Positions 1 through 10,662 of a DNA stretch of 64,000 bases are shown piece after piece. A program made the position numbers and the translations under genes. The DNA comes from Microbotryum silenes-acaulis (Eukaryota; Basidiomycota; Microbotryomycetes; Microbotryales; Microbotryaceae). The stretch lies in NCBI GenBank assembly GCA_003665825.1, contig QPFY01000015.1:558001-622000 (forward strand), written 5' to 3'. The notes under the pieces were generated by a model, which was given only the letters and a program-made list of their open reading frames with translations, did not search any database and was not told the DNA's origin. Numbering within the stretch: position 1 is the stretch's first letter; every line of letters starts with the position of its first letter.

Positions 1-490
1 TGGCCAAGGATGGGCGGAGTTACTCCAAGGACCTCTTCGATCGAGCCATGAGGATTGCGAGGAAGACGGCGATCAAGACCGATGTGGAGCTGCGAGAGAT
101 CGTTCAGCTCGTCGAGAAAGTCGAAGTCATCAAAGCGGCGGAGGAGGAGGACGATGCGATGGGCGAAATACCCGATGATTTCCTTGGTCAGTCGAATGGG
201 ATTTGGCCACGAACTAGAACCGATCCTGACGATGTGCATTCCAATTGGCGTGGGCAGATCCTCTTACGTATGAGATCATGCGTGACCCTGTGCGCTTGCC
301 ATCATCGAAGACAGTTGTCGATCGCAGTACGATCAAGCAGCATTACCTCTCGGATGCGACCGATCCATTTAATCGTGTTCCTCTCAAGTGGGAAGATATC
401 GTCGATGCTGCGGACGTGAAGGAACAGATAGAGGCCTTTTTGGCGGAGCGCAAGGCGAAGCGTCTGGCGGCGAAAGGGGCTGGTGAATGA
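1..490 (+). CDS. UFD2: Ubiquitin chain-elongation factor E4 (Ufd2), C-terminal end
   Basis: The visible part is the last ~140 residues of a Ufd2-type E4 ubiquitin ligase, which extends ubiquitin chains on substrates handed over by Cdc48. Reading starts in frame at base 3. The first exon ends in the family sequence AMGEIPDDFL, and an intron at 187-257 joins it to DPLTYEIMRDPVRLPSSKTV, the start of the U-box. The U-box (an E2-binding fold without zinc) runs almost to the stop, followed by a short basic tail (ERKAKRLAAKGAGE). This is the normal end of the family, so only the 5' part is missing, because the window begins inside the gene. The join gives an unbroken frame and matches Ufd2 across the splice, so the call is strong. 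Confidence 0.93.
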
Positions 491-2679
491 TGACGCTCAC
501 AAAATGCTCCTTTGTTGACTGATTTGACGTTACTACCTGGCGTCGATGAGAACTACAGTAACGGTTCACCTTCTTCGCATGTTGCAATACAGAGCTCCCA
601 CTTCTGTTCGCGGCAAGCGATTATCGGGCGTTGAGTGCCAATGTAGGGAAGAAGCCTCTGGAAGCACTTTAGGGGCGAACGTAGAGCTGCAGGGCCATGC
701 ATAGTAGGAGGGGGCACAGGAGGAGGGGACGGGGCGCACAGGAGGGGGTTAAGCAGATCAATGCTGAGATTAGGAAGGGGGGCTTGCGGATAGTTTGCAG
801 TTAGGTTGCAATGGTCCATTTCGTGTCGATGGTAGGAATCGATTATTTGCAGGCCTGCCCGCGCGACGGGGTCCGCACCGAAAAGACCGAACGAACGGCG
901 ATCCGAAGCTCGCATAAAGTTCGAAGGAACGCTCGGATCTCCTTTCGCGCTCCAACCGCATCGCCCTTCGCGACAGCAACTCTCCGCCTCTGTACTCTTG
1001 CCAACTACATCAACTTCCTTCATATCCGACCCACTCGTTCTGTAAGCAGATGGTACACTCACCAACGAGCTGAACAAGCTTTGGCTGACGCGTGGATGAC
1101 GTGAGCGATCAGTTATCCTCTGGCCCCTGGGTAGTGAGTCACGCCGCTACGACATTATAAAAGTGTTTCCTGAACTTGAACCCGGCTCCGTAGAAGCCGA
1201 TCGGCGCTCCGTTCGTCGAGTGGTGGCGGTGGTTGAACTGACCGTTACGACGGGGTCACCCGTTGGGTATATCTATATCCTCCGGATTGTGTGTTCAATA
1301 CCAAGGACTCGCAGAACGAAGACGACTGGTCCGTTTCGGCGCGGTTGCAGCGACTGTGAGCTCGGCCCGCCCTTTGATTGCGAACGCTGAGCTAACCTTG
1401 AAGCTATGCTTGGGGGGTGCGTCTGGGGCGTTGAATTCAGAATTATTTTGAGCAGTATGGTATTCGACAGACGGTCAATGGGAGCTGCCTTCATGTGTCA
1501 GCTGCGAAACCGTCTGGGGTGAAGGTTTAGACTGACCTAGGCACGGTGCGACGGTCCGCTTTGTTACAGGTCGAAGGTGTGTTGCTCGTACACACGGTGA
1601 GTCAATACCCAGAGGTTCATATCTTACTACCTCATGCACGCGACTAAGGTCGACTAAATGTTGGCGTGGTGTGCACAGGCGGAGGCCACCCACTGCACTT
1701 CTTGCTCCTCCAAGTCGCCCACGCCTACTACTTCAAGCTGTCAGTCGCGTTACTCGACTTCGATCCACAGTAAAGAGCAGAGCGCAAATCGTATCCTGCC
1801 CTTCAGCCATGGTGATTACCTCAAGCCCAACGAACCCAACTAGCCTGGTCTCGGCCTCAGACTCGACATGCGCCTCCGTACCAAAGCTCGAGACGATGCG
1901 CAGTCTGATCCCTCAATCTTTAAAGAAGCAAGTGACGGGCTGGGAGATCCAAGATCTCTTAGCTCAGTGGTGGAGACGAGCAGTTCATGGTGAGTGATTG
2001 GACCTGGGTGAGTTGGGACGGACTTGGCGCGTTTCAGAGAGCTGACTCCTGTTCTGATGATCTTTCGAATTCTGTACAAGCCATACCATGAAAGTGTGGC
2101 CTATCGATCCTTTAGTCCCTCGGAATTTGAGGCTAGAGGTGCCTGAGTTGCAGTCCCCTTACATTCGGAAGTCATCTCAGCTCAACGACAGCTTTTGTCA
2201 TGTCCTGACCCTCTTTATCTTTCCAGTCACATCGCGCAACCCAAAGAGGTCAAGAGCATATACCGCGCCCAAATGCCCGAGCACAGCCAGTCTTCACGGC
2301 TTTGAACCTTGAGCTGCTCAAGTACTGAATGACAATGCCTCTGCCTGTCCCGGTCAAACAGAAGTGTTCACGGTCCCCAGCAACATGAAGCCCATGGCAA
2401 TTCCTTTGCTGGAACTGTACGACAATGCTGTCAGGTCGGTTTCTGCCTCGATCGGAAATCCGTTTCTAAATGGCGCTGACCTGGGCCTATCCATGCGCTT
2501 CAGATACGGTCCCTTGTTGGCTGCGGTGCCTCATCTACTGTCCAAGTATCATTTCGAGATACCAGTGGGAACCCTTTAAATTAACGGGAGGAAGAAATGC
2601 AGACGGCAGAAGAATCGAACAGTCTACATGATTTCCAGTGGAAGTCAAGAAAACACAATACGAACAACAGCAATGAAAT
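491..2679. other. Intergenic, no recognisable gene
   Basis: About 2.2 kb after UFD2. Short open frames exist on both strands, but none shows a domain, a signal peptide or a consistent exon series. It may hold decayed transposon sequence, since a Helitron remnant begins directly after it, but nothing was identified. Confidence 0.5.
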
Positions 2680-4381
2680 AATTCGGCATTCATCCTCCAT
2701 TCATCTTCCATTCATCGCCGAAGCAGCCTGCCCGTTGCTTGTTGTCAAAAATGTCGTCGCAGAGTCGGTTCAGCTTGGCTTCAAACACTCGTGCAATGAG
2801 AACCGGACGGTTGCAGGCTTTGTCGTTCGGCCCCAGTGTAGCCTTGATTTCCGGCCATTGCACGTCACCGTGATGAACAGCGGAGGCTTTCCAAGTTTAA
2901 CAACGCACACCATCGCATCTTGGTAACGCTGCGTGACCTCGCGCGGGCTTTTCTTGGACGTCGACCCCACAATCATCGAACGTCCAATATGGTCCAGGGT
3001 CAAGCCGTTGATGCCTTGGGTCGTGATGAGGCGCAGGGTTTCTTGATGCCAGCGGATGTAGTTGAGTCGATCGGTCTCGACTTGGGAGTATCCGTCGATC
3101 ACGAACTCCAGGAAGGGACGTTGGGTGCAATGCGGGATGGAGAAGTACTCGACGCGTTTGTGCAAGTAATACGCAAAGAATTGTGAACGCGAGACTCGCC
3201 ACCTCAGCCCCCGTTAATTGACCTTCGTCCTAGGTGTTCAAACTTTCTATGTCAGTCTGTGCCTGCGCCTAAACAGAATGGAACATCCGAGAAAGAGCCG
3301 AAGACGCTTACGTTCACCATCACCTTTCTCTTCGTCCTCTTCCTCGTCGTCTTCATCCTCATCATGGCGGTCTTCCGGCGAAGGGTGGCCCAGCTTGATT
3401 GAACCCGCAAAAGAAATGTTGGGGTGACAGCCATCTCCTCCGGCAGAGAAAAGTAGTGGATATCGGAGAGGCATCACAGACGGATGGAGCGAGTTAACGA
3501 TTTGGTACTTGGGCCGACCATCGGGACATCGATCACCGTGCACCTGGAGAATAAGGTCTTGCGGTCCACGATCTCCCACGATCTCCCGTGTTGGTGTCGG
3601 AATCGCAGATAAGCATCGCCATTTCCGTGCTTGACGTAGGAAGGTTGTGGGTGCGTCGGTCTCGGCCTGGCGGGAGGCAGAGGCGCAGGATCCACTCTTT
3701 GGCCGTATCCCAACCTGCGCGAGCTTTGGCCGATGCGAACTTCCTCACAAAGCGATTGCCGGTGCGCAACATGGACTCGAGCTTGGTCAACGTAGATCTT
3801 TGTATGCGACTGTCTGCGCCGTCGCGTCCAAGTCGAGTGTCGGTGGCCTCGGCCGGGTCGATGAGCCATGTCTGAGCAAAGGCTGGGCGTTGATTCACGG
3901 CAGGGATCAGGGCGCCGAGTCGGTGGTAAAGGCGACCAAACACGCGAAACACGGGGGGTCCTAGCGTGCCCACTTGAGTTTGGTCCCAGTGGGCAGCGAG
4001 CGAAGTAAACGACAACGCGTTGTTGTACGACCGGGCGTTCTCGGGGAACGCTTTAGCTTCTGTGAAGATGGGTCGCACAGTTCAGCATGTGGGTACAGTG
4101 CAGACGAATGTTGTTGGACGGAGCAACTGACCGCTATCCGAGCCTTCAAGGAGCTGTCGATACTCGGGATCGGGAGGGGGAGGGGGAGGCAGCTGCACCT
4201 TGCCCTGCGAGCAGCACGTGCTGAAGTGTCCGGTCGACTTCGACCTTTCGCACTCCCAGTGCCGAGCCTTGCAGTGGGTGCACACGGCCGTCTGGGGCCG
4301 AGGTCGTCGCATGGTGTGTCGGACTCCGAGTGGGTGGAAGAAATGTCGATGTTCGACCAGTGAGTGAGGGGGAATCGTCAA
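2680..4381 (-). mobile_element. Helitron Rep/helicase remnant (N-terminal part, broken)
   Basis: Read from high to low coordinates this is the amino end of a Helitron transposase. It opens with a zinc-finger-like CTHCKARHWECER...CC segment (near 4310-4200). Next come ENARSYNNALSFTSLAAHW, VFRVFGRLYHRLGALIP and FAQTWLIDP (4050-3830), then HPSVMPLRYPLLFSAGGDG (about 3490-3430), and finally RLNYIRWHQE and the Helitron_like_N stretch ending in FITVTCN (3080-2860). An in-frame TGA near 4082 could be removed by a very short intron. A frameshift sits at 3567-3586. A strong GTAAGC donor near 3308 suggests an intron in the acidic region. After FITVTCN the frame shifts again (WPEIKATLGPNDKACNRPV) and the similarity stops near 2690. 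The catalytic Rep tyrosines and the helicase are absent, so this copy cannot be autonomous. Confidence 0.85.
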
Positions 4382-5300
4382 TGCTTTTTACGGGAGGTCA
4401 AGCTTCGATGGGTGGTGATGCTGGGCTGTTTTTGACTGCGTCGTATATCACGACTACACTGTCGCTGATCAGCCTATCAGGCCACTGTCAGGTGCGAGCC
4501 CAAAAGTTGATGACTAATCAACCGACGACTCGGCCCTCAGCGATTTCGGCGGAGGGCTGATGCGGCTTCTGTAATGCTAATCATTTCAGCGCTACACAAG
4601 AGAGGCAAGATTTCGACCCAGATCAAATCCTAGTCACTGGATTACACAGACCGGATATCCGGTTGAAATGATCGCTGCAGCTCCTTGCACGTGCCGAGCT
4701 ATTCCTGTGTGGAGGCGGGGCCGGTGGGGGGTTGAGAATGACAGATACTACGATCAAAAAAAAAACCCAAAAAAACGCGGCAGGTCGCGAATATCTTGCC
4801 CAGCACAAACGATCCTTCTTGCTGATCCATCCAACGCGACCAAGTCGGGGCCGAAAGCGTATATCTGAGCCACAGCGTTTCTAGAGGGAAAGGAAGAAGG
4901 AGAGAGAGAGAAACGGAGAGAAAAGGAAAAAGGAAAAGGGGAGACTTCCACAGGGCACTTAAACGTTCTGCCAGTCGAGGAACTGGGGCGTAAAGTAGGT
5001 CAAGATGAGCGTACAGCCTGCGAGCGCCCGAGATCCAACCAAGTCAGTCGTCCACAGGGCACTTAAACGTTCTTGAGCGTCCACCCTGCTTTCCGTTTCA
5101 TACCAACAAGAAAAAGGCCACGAGGCAAAGAAGAGGGGGATGCGCAGCCTTCCCCCGGGCAACGAGGAGTGTCGAAACAACTCAACTTCCGAAAGAACAG
5201 TATAGGAGAAATAAAGGAAAGAGGAGAGGAGAGGATAAGGAAGGATTTGCTCAGGCTCACCCCGGTGCTCTCATACAGTTATTACTACTCTTATAAGTGA
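4382..5300. other. Intergenic with purine-rich tracts
   Basis: No gene seen. 4740-4780 carries A runs, and 4880-4940 is a GA-rich tract that resembles another at 5545-5592. A 23-base direct repeat lies at 4947-4969 and 5051-5073. The region looks like worn repeat sequence. Confidence 0.5.
4947..5073. repeat. Pair of 23-bp direct repeats
   Basis: The 23 bases beginning TCCACAGGGCACTTAAACG occur identically at 4947-4969 and 5051-5073, with 81 bases between them. They could be the scar of a local duplication or the ends of a small element. No family was recognised. Confidence 0.75.
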
Positions 5301-5852
5301 GGTCAGTAGAAGTCAATGTGGCCGCGCACCAGTCCGCCCGCCGTGGCTCCCAATTTCCATTTTTTGTAAAAAAGTGTTCATCATATTGCCCCCAATTCCT
5401 GTTCCCCCTGATTGGCCTACGGAAAAACTAGATGGAAGTCGACAATGATAACACAAACCGCCCGCAAGATGCGAGATATGGGCCAAGTCCATCAATCCGA
5501 TACTTCGGATCCAAGTGCCCCAGCCAAGCGGTTGCTCCCCCCCAGGAGACGAATGAGAGAGAGAAGGAGAGAGAGAGAGAGAAAGGAAAACAACTAGCTT
5601 ACTAACGACAAGAGGCCCACCCCGCCGCCACTTCCCAACTCGGTCGAGACAAAGACAGGAGAGCCACTGCGCAGCTACCCTGACCCGCGAAGTCCCAAAT
5701 CTATGCTCGGTCACAACAAGACGCGGTGGAGGCCCCTCAAAAATCTCCAATTTTTTTTTTGACTGGGGCTCATAACTTGCAATCCCTCCACTGGGAGGGA
5801 GAACCGCCGCCGGCTTGACCTGGGTGCGCCGCTTCCGTGACCTATTCCCGCT

Positions 5853-5927
5853 GGTTGAGTAGCTCAGAGGTCAGAGCAACTCTGATTAATGGAGTAGTGG
5901 ACCTGAGTTCGACTCTCAGTTCAGCCA
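5853..5927 (+). tRNA. tRNA-like gene or pseudogene, apparent anticodon TTA
   Basis: A full cloverleaf can be drawn. The acceptor is GGTTGAG (5853-5859) with TTCAGCC (5920-5926), including two G-U pairs. The D stem is GCTC/GAGC, the anticodon stem ACTCT/GGAGT, the T stem CTGAG/CTCAG with loop TTCGACT, and the discriminator is A5927. Both internal pol III boxes are recognisable (TAGCTCAGAGG and GAGTTCGACTC), and TTTT follows at about 5935. The loop GATTAAT places TTA as anticodon, which would read UAA, but position 33 is A instead of the near-universal U. This could be a tRNA pseudogene, an organelle-derived tRNA or the head of a SINE rather than a working suppressor tRNA. Confidence 0.55.
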
Positions 5928-6055
5928 AACCTTCTTTTGTTCTCCGTAACACTCAGTTCCGAGAATTCCCATATTCCCAACTAGGTCGTCTCGCCTCGCA
6001 GACGTCATCGGTAGTGGCACGGGGGCCGTGGACGGACCGTGTCCTGACATTGGGT

Positions 6056-6111
6056 CAGTAGAAGTCAATGTGGCCGGCGGCGGTTCTCGGAGCCACATTG
6101 ACTTCTACTGG
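6056..6111. repeat. Perfect 18-bp inverted repeat (hairpin)
   Basis: AGTAGAAGTCAATGTGGC at 6058-6075 is followed, after a 16-base loop, by its exact complement at 6092-6109. It forms the right end of the repeat-bounded element that starts at 5301. Confidence 0.8.
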
Positions 6112-6117
6112 GTCACC

Positions 6118-6950
6118 CAGGTTCAAGCTTTCAAGCCCGACACGCGCGTGGCACGAGATGACCAATCGTTCGTCACCCCGCTCGCCGGCCTTCAATGTTG
6201 CACCCCGTGCCGAATTTTAGCAGGCAGGAAGTAGGTAGATCGGCAACAGGCCCTGCCTACACTCATCATGTGCAGCTTTTACTGTTTAAGCCTCTGCTCG
6301 CTGAATTCCCGGCCACGACCGTAGCTAGTACTACTAGGTACACCTTCCTACCTACTAGAGCTGGAGCGGGCAACTGACAGGCATTTGAGAAAACTAGTTT
6401 GAGAAAAATTATGACTGCGGGCAGGCTCACGGTTAGTTTTTGCCAAGTTGTAAGCCTCTCCCAAGGAGCCCGCGATTGAGCTTATCAGTGGCTTTCACGC
6501 TCCCTCGGCATTTAGCCACAATCGACGCGTGTCTCACGCGACGCGCGTCTTCTCGTGAGAGACGCCAACGGCCAGCGCATGGGCGGGTTCTCAGAGGTTG
6601 TCGCGATTGGGCGAGGCCAGGTTGCGCCGGAGCAAGCAGGTCTGCGGTAGGCAAGCCAATGCCCAAGCGGTCGCCGACCGAACAACCCTAAGGAGACGTA
6701 TCCGGTGACTCCTTCACAACCTGACACAGAGGCGATCCATCCAACACCAACTCTGCACCAACGCCTCCTCATACACCCAATCTCAACAGCATCCGAGCCC
6801 GTCACTGTTTGTGACCCTTTCCCGCGTGCCTCCGCGTGCCGGCCGAAGTCCGAGTCGTCGCAGTCCCGTCAGCATTCGAGCCTGATCGGCCTCCACACAC
6901 CGATCGCCTGACCGCGCCGGACGTCGAGTAAAACCTCAAGCCTCCACAGA
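6118..6950. other. Upstream region of the first GT92-like gene
   Basis: No gene recognised. The last few hundred bases presumably contain the promoter of the downstream glycosyltransferase, but no clear TATA box or operator stands out. Confidence 0.45.
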
Positions 6951-9107
6951 ATGCGATTTCAGATCCAGTGGAAGCCGTGTATACACTATTTAGCATGTGA
7001 GCTCTCAACCAAAGAGAATACGCGGATGATCAGCGCCATTCTGACCCAGAGTCTGACCCTGCATTCCCGTGTTCTGCGCAGGGATACTCTGCGGCTACTT
7101 GCTCTATTCTAGCCACTCGTCGTCGCGCTCCTCGCAGGTCGAGACTCCAATAACATGTCCGCAAAGCGAAGCGGGGCTGCCTAGTGCTGTCGAGCGCCAG
7201 AGGGAAGAGAATGAAGCGACGTTGGCGAAGAACTCGCTCGTCGAAAGCCTTCTCACCGTTCCGGCCGAAGAACTCGGGACGATCGCCATCTGTGCCAGCA
7301 TCCACAACGAGGCTCGATTCATCAACGAATGGCTCCTTTACGTGAGTACTCGCCCGTACTGTGCCTGGACACGGTTCCAATCTAATTCTTGGCTGGGTTC
7401 TGCCCGTCCTCAGAATCGCGCCATGGGAATCGATAGGTTCTATTTGTCAGGCTAAAGAATAGAATCCTTCCCAGTGTAACGGGGCCACAGAGCTGACACA
7501 GAAAGTGAACGGCTACACAGGTACGATACAGGGTCGACGGATAATACTATGGACATGCTCAAGCCCTGGATTGCCACGGGGACCGTGCACCTGCACGTGT
7601 GGAATAAGAGTTAGTCTTTCACCTCGGCTCTCTGCCGAGAATGGACCGACAACTCTTTTCTGATCGCGAAACATTCATCGTTCACGTGCCAATATAGATC
7701 AAGGCGGGAACTTCCAAATCAACTCACTCGAGCACTGCAGTCGATACCACGCTACCAAGACGCAGTGGATCCTTGATTGCGATGTGGACGAGTTTTACGT
7801 ACCTACCCCCGTCTTGACTGGCTCGCAGAATCGAGCCTTACGGATCGACGAGATGCCGGAAGCCCCGCTACGGTCAATGCTCGCAAGCAATTGGCTCTAT
7901 CAGAACGCCGACGCTGTGGTCGTATCGCGCGTCACATGGAAGAACGCAGGCGTGGACCGACTGCCTGAGGACGGTTCTGTACTCAAACACCAAACACTCC
8001 GGTACGTCAGCCCCAACACTTCTCGTTTGCAGCACCTGACGGCGAGTGTTAACAGTCTCTTTGCGTTCCTTTCGTCTTATTTGATGCCGTTTTTAGCGAT
8101 ATCTACCACAATACCCACTACGAGAAGCTCGAATTTACAAAGGTGCGTGCCAGGGATGAGATGCTGCCAAGTTTGACGCCAGCTAAATTATTCATTCGGC
8201 TACAGACCCTCATTCATACGCGTGGCAAGCAGGGATGGGTTCTGCCGGGTGCCCACTTGGTTCGACACGATAACGTACCCCGGTCCAGAGCCAAAATCAT
8301 CACCGTGAATGGACATCCAGTGACCCTCATGAACAATTCCCAAAAGCCTACCTCAGTCGGCACGTTCTTTGATGGAAGACACCCGACACGGGCGTTCGAA
8401 CCATTGGTCATGTACCATTACATAGGGCGAGGTGAGTTGGTTCAATTGGGCTCCGCACGCAGCCCCCGCTGACTCTACTGCGCCTACTTCTCGTAGATCT
8501 CGAGGCAAGTAACTACTCGTCTGGTCCAGTTGGTGCACATGAACTCGACAAAGCTGACGTCACAGTAATCTTCACCCTCATCGTGCCCCACAGAACTGTC
8601 TACAAAAGTTTGCAAATGCGCAAAAGGTCCGGAAAGGTGGATGGCGCGATCAAGCTGGCGCAGAGGGTTGCAAAGTGTTCGTGCAATTACGTATTCAAAC
8701 GAGTGGTCGCTGTGTCCTGTCAAAAGCTGACCTGGGTATCATCTACAGGTTGGATGTGTATCAGAAAGATCTTTCCTGGCGTCCTATCCATGAACCAAAC
8801 GGGTTCTGTGAGTCTGATTGCCAAGCATTGCTGAGCCCCCACACCAAGCTTCGTGAGAGGCGACTAACCCCTGTACTTGTTTCATCCATCTTCCTCCTTG
8901 CGCATAACAGATGCTGCAGCCGTGCAAGATAATGGCATGGCGAACAGTTGGTATGGTCAACATATGGAGTCGCTGATACGAATCGTCAACGACATGGCCA
9001 AAGCCGACCAGGAGCCGGTGTGGGCAGAGAAGGTCGATCCTCACCCTGATATGGTGCAGTTCTGGCTCGAGAATGGGATGAATCCCGACAATGGGCTGCC
9101 ATTATAA
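6951..9107 (+). CDS. GT92/DUF23-like glycosyltransferase, type II membrane protein
   Basis: Ten exons (6951-6996, 7082-7341, 7414-7445, 7521-7609, 7698-8001, 8097-8142, 8206-8431, 8497-8504, 8594-8807, 8911-9107) give an unbroken 473-residue frame. A short cytosolic tail (MRFQIQWKPC) leads into a signal anchor (IHYLAWILCGYLLY). The catalytic region opens with ICASIHNEARFINEWLLYN and FYLYDTGSTDNTMDMLKPW. ILDCDVDEFYV is the acidic metal/nucleotide-sugar motif of the family, and MYHYIGR and WRDQAG follow. Golgi lumen is expected; donor and acceptor are unknown. The 8-base exon uses a GC donor and is needed to keep the frame. Neighbouring glycosyltransferases and the GDP-mannose transporter support a role in glycan assembly. 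PF13704-type GT2 is the alternative family name. Confidence 0.85.
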
Positions 9108-9213
9108 TATTTGTGGACGCAGACTGAAATACAGAACACTAACTGCAAGCAAAACAAATGAGCTAGATATAGATAAGATATCACCGCTCACTGGTCTACA
9201 CCTGTGGCTTGAT

Positions 9214-10518
9214 TTATATCATCGAGATGACGTAAGCCAAGAGCACAACCAGGCTGATCGGCAACTTCATCGTGAGTGTCCTGGTGAGCGCATTTGAACC
9301 CAACCTCCAAACAGGCGGCAACGTCCTCTTCTCGTCAGGCGTCGACTCTGCTACACTCTTGTCGCCGTCGCTAACCGCACTTTCGAATTGGCCCAGGCAC
9401 AGCTCAAGATCGGAGAAGATCTGATAGTAGCAGAGTTCAAGTCAGTAAGATGGGTACCATCGAACACTACACGATCCACGATGGTGCCACCTACGTCAGC
9501 ATTGTACTTGAACGCGACTTTGGCCTCCTCCTCGATTGCTTTTGCGAGTTCGTTGTTGGTCGCGCGGCCTGCAGAGTCTAAACCTGCTCTGAACCAAAAC
9601 TTCAAATCTTTGATTTCTTGAATATTCGCGCGTTCGAAAACCCCGGCCCGTCTCGGATGCGAGGATGGAAAGAATTCGTAAAATTGTGAGCCTTCGCCGG
9701 AGTCCGGTAACGAGTAGGCGTGTCGGACCGAGCGGGCTATTGATTGCCCGCCAGAAAGATCCCCAACTACATGATACAAGAATAAAATATGAGCACACTT
9801 GTATCGCCGCGATCTCGGGTCATCAGGCCGACGTACGATAACGCGTGTAAGCATGAGCGAGCAGAAGCGCCGGGCGTTCCTGCGCTACTTTCGCTGCGAT
9901 TGCGAGCCCAGAGGATTCGTGCGGCAGGTCACTGTTGCCGGAACCCAGACAATGCAGCCGTTCTGCGTAGAGCTTCACAGAGGGCCAGTTCCCACCGCTA
10001 CAGATGGATGGTGTACGATTTGCACGCGGGAGCTTGAGGGTGAGGTAGCTCAGATCGGCTTCGATCGCCGCCGATCTCGCGAGCGTCGCCGGATCGTACG
10101 TCGGACTAAGCACCTCGCAAGTTGCGTTGAGATCCAAGTAGCGTTCTAGAGACTCGTAGATGACGTAGAGGGCTTCGAGGTAGGCGATATAGACAGGGAG
10201 GGGTAGGTCACCTGACGAGAGCCGGTGCACGACGCGTGGCAACATCACGTCATGGTGCGCTTGCGCCGTGGCACGACGGAGGCGTGTCGCGAGGCCCCAA
10301 GCCTGCGGGTCATTGACGGGATGATTGTGCTCCAACGAGGTGGGTAAAAGCTCTGATACCGCGAGAACTGGATGCGTTGACGGCAGAGATGCAGGCGGAG
10401 TTGTGATCGCCTCGGCGTTGATATCCGAGGTTCCGTTCGCCGCGGAGGAGTCCGATCGGCGGCGATCGCCATCAGACGATCCTGATGGCAGGGTCACAGT
10501 CGACAAAATGCTCAGCAT
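9214..10518 (-). CDS. HMX1: Heme oxygenase with C-terminal membrane anchor
   Basis: Heme oxygenase opens heme to biliverdin, CO and iron. Exons 10518-9837, 9766-9495 and 9420-9214 join in frame (386 residues). The N-terminal part has LATRLRRATAQAHHDVM, whose His matches the axial heme ligand region, then VYIAYLEALYVIYESLE. The second join restores AYTRYLGDLSGGQ, the family hallmark on the distal side. A third join gives AFKYNADIFSDLELCLGQF, the usual last helix. The protein ends in a hydrophobic segment (LPISLVVLLAYVISMI), as expected for ER tail-anchored Hmx1. An in-frame ATG at 10662 would add 48 residues with no similarity, so the one at 10518 was preferred. The gene ends 107 bases after the convergent GT92-like gene. 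It probably serves iron recycling and has no clear tie to the glycan genes around it. Confidence 0.88.
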
Positions 10519-10662
10519 AATCCGCGTCGACCAGACCGCGGACGCACACCGCGGCGCATAAACCTCAGGAAAGCAACCGATGGAAGAGGCTGATGACAAG
10601 GGCTGTGAGTGACAAGTGCACCGACGACAGCGAAAGAGGCTCGTGCTCCATTTGTGCCCCAA

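Larger units (their letters stand above)
5301..6117. mobile_element. Repeat-bounded ~0.8-kb element of unknown family
   Basis: A 24-base sequence (GGTCAGTAGAAGTCAATGTG plus GCCG) occurs at 5301-5324 and again at 6053-6076. Its inverse complement follows at 6092-6117. The right side therefore ends in a perfect 18-bp hairpin, and the left and far-right copies form inverted ends about 820 bases apart. Inside lie a GA-rich tract (5545-5592), a T10 run near 5750 and a tRNA-like gene at 5853-5927. There is no transposase frame. A non-autonomous element (MITE- or SINE-like) fits, but target duplications were not identified. Confidence 0.45.

Noticed and set aside
553..1077. 174-codon minus-strand frame after UFD2
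   Set aside because: Low-complexity, arginine- and serine-rich translation without domain, splice pattern or codon regularity; overlaps other chance frames.
5313..5750. 145-codon minus-strand frame in the repeat-bounded element
   Set aside because: Covers a GA-rich tract and poly-T run; the composition explains the open frame.
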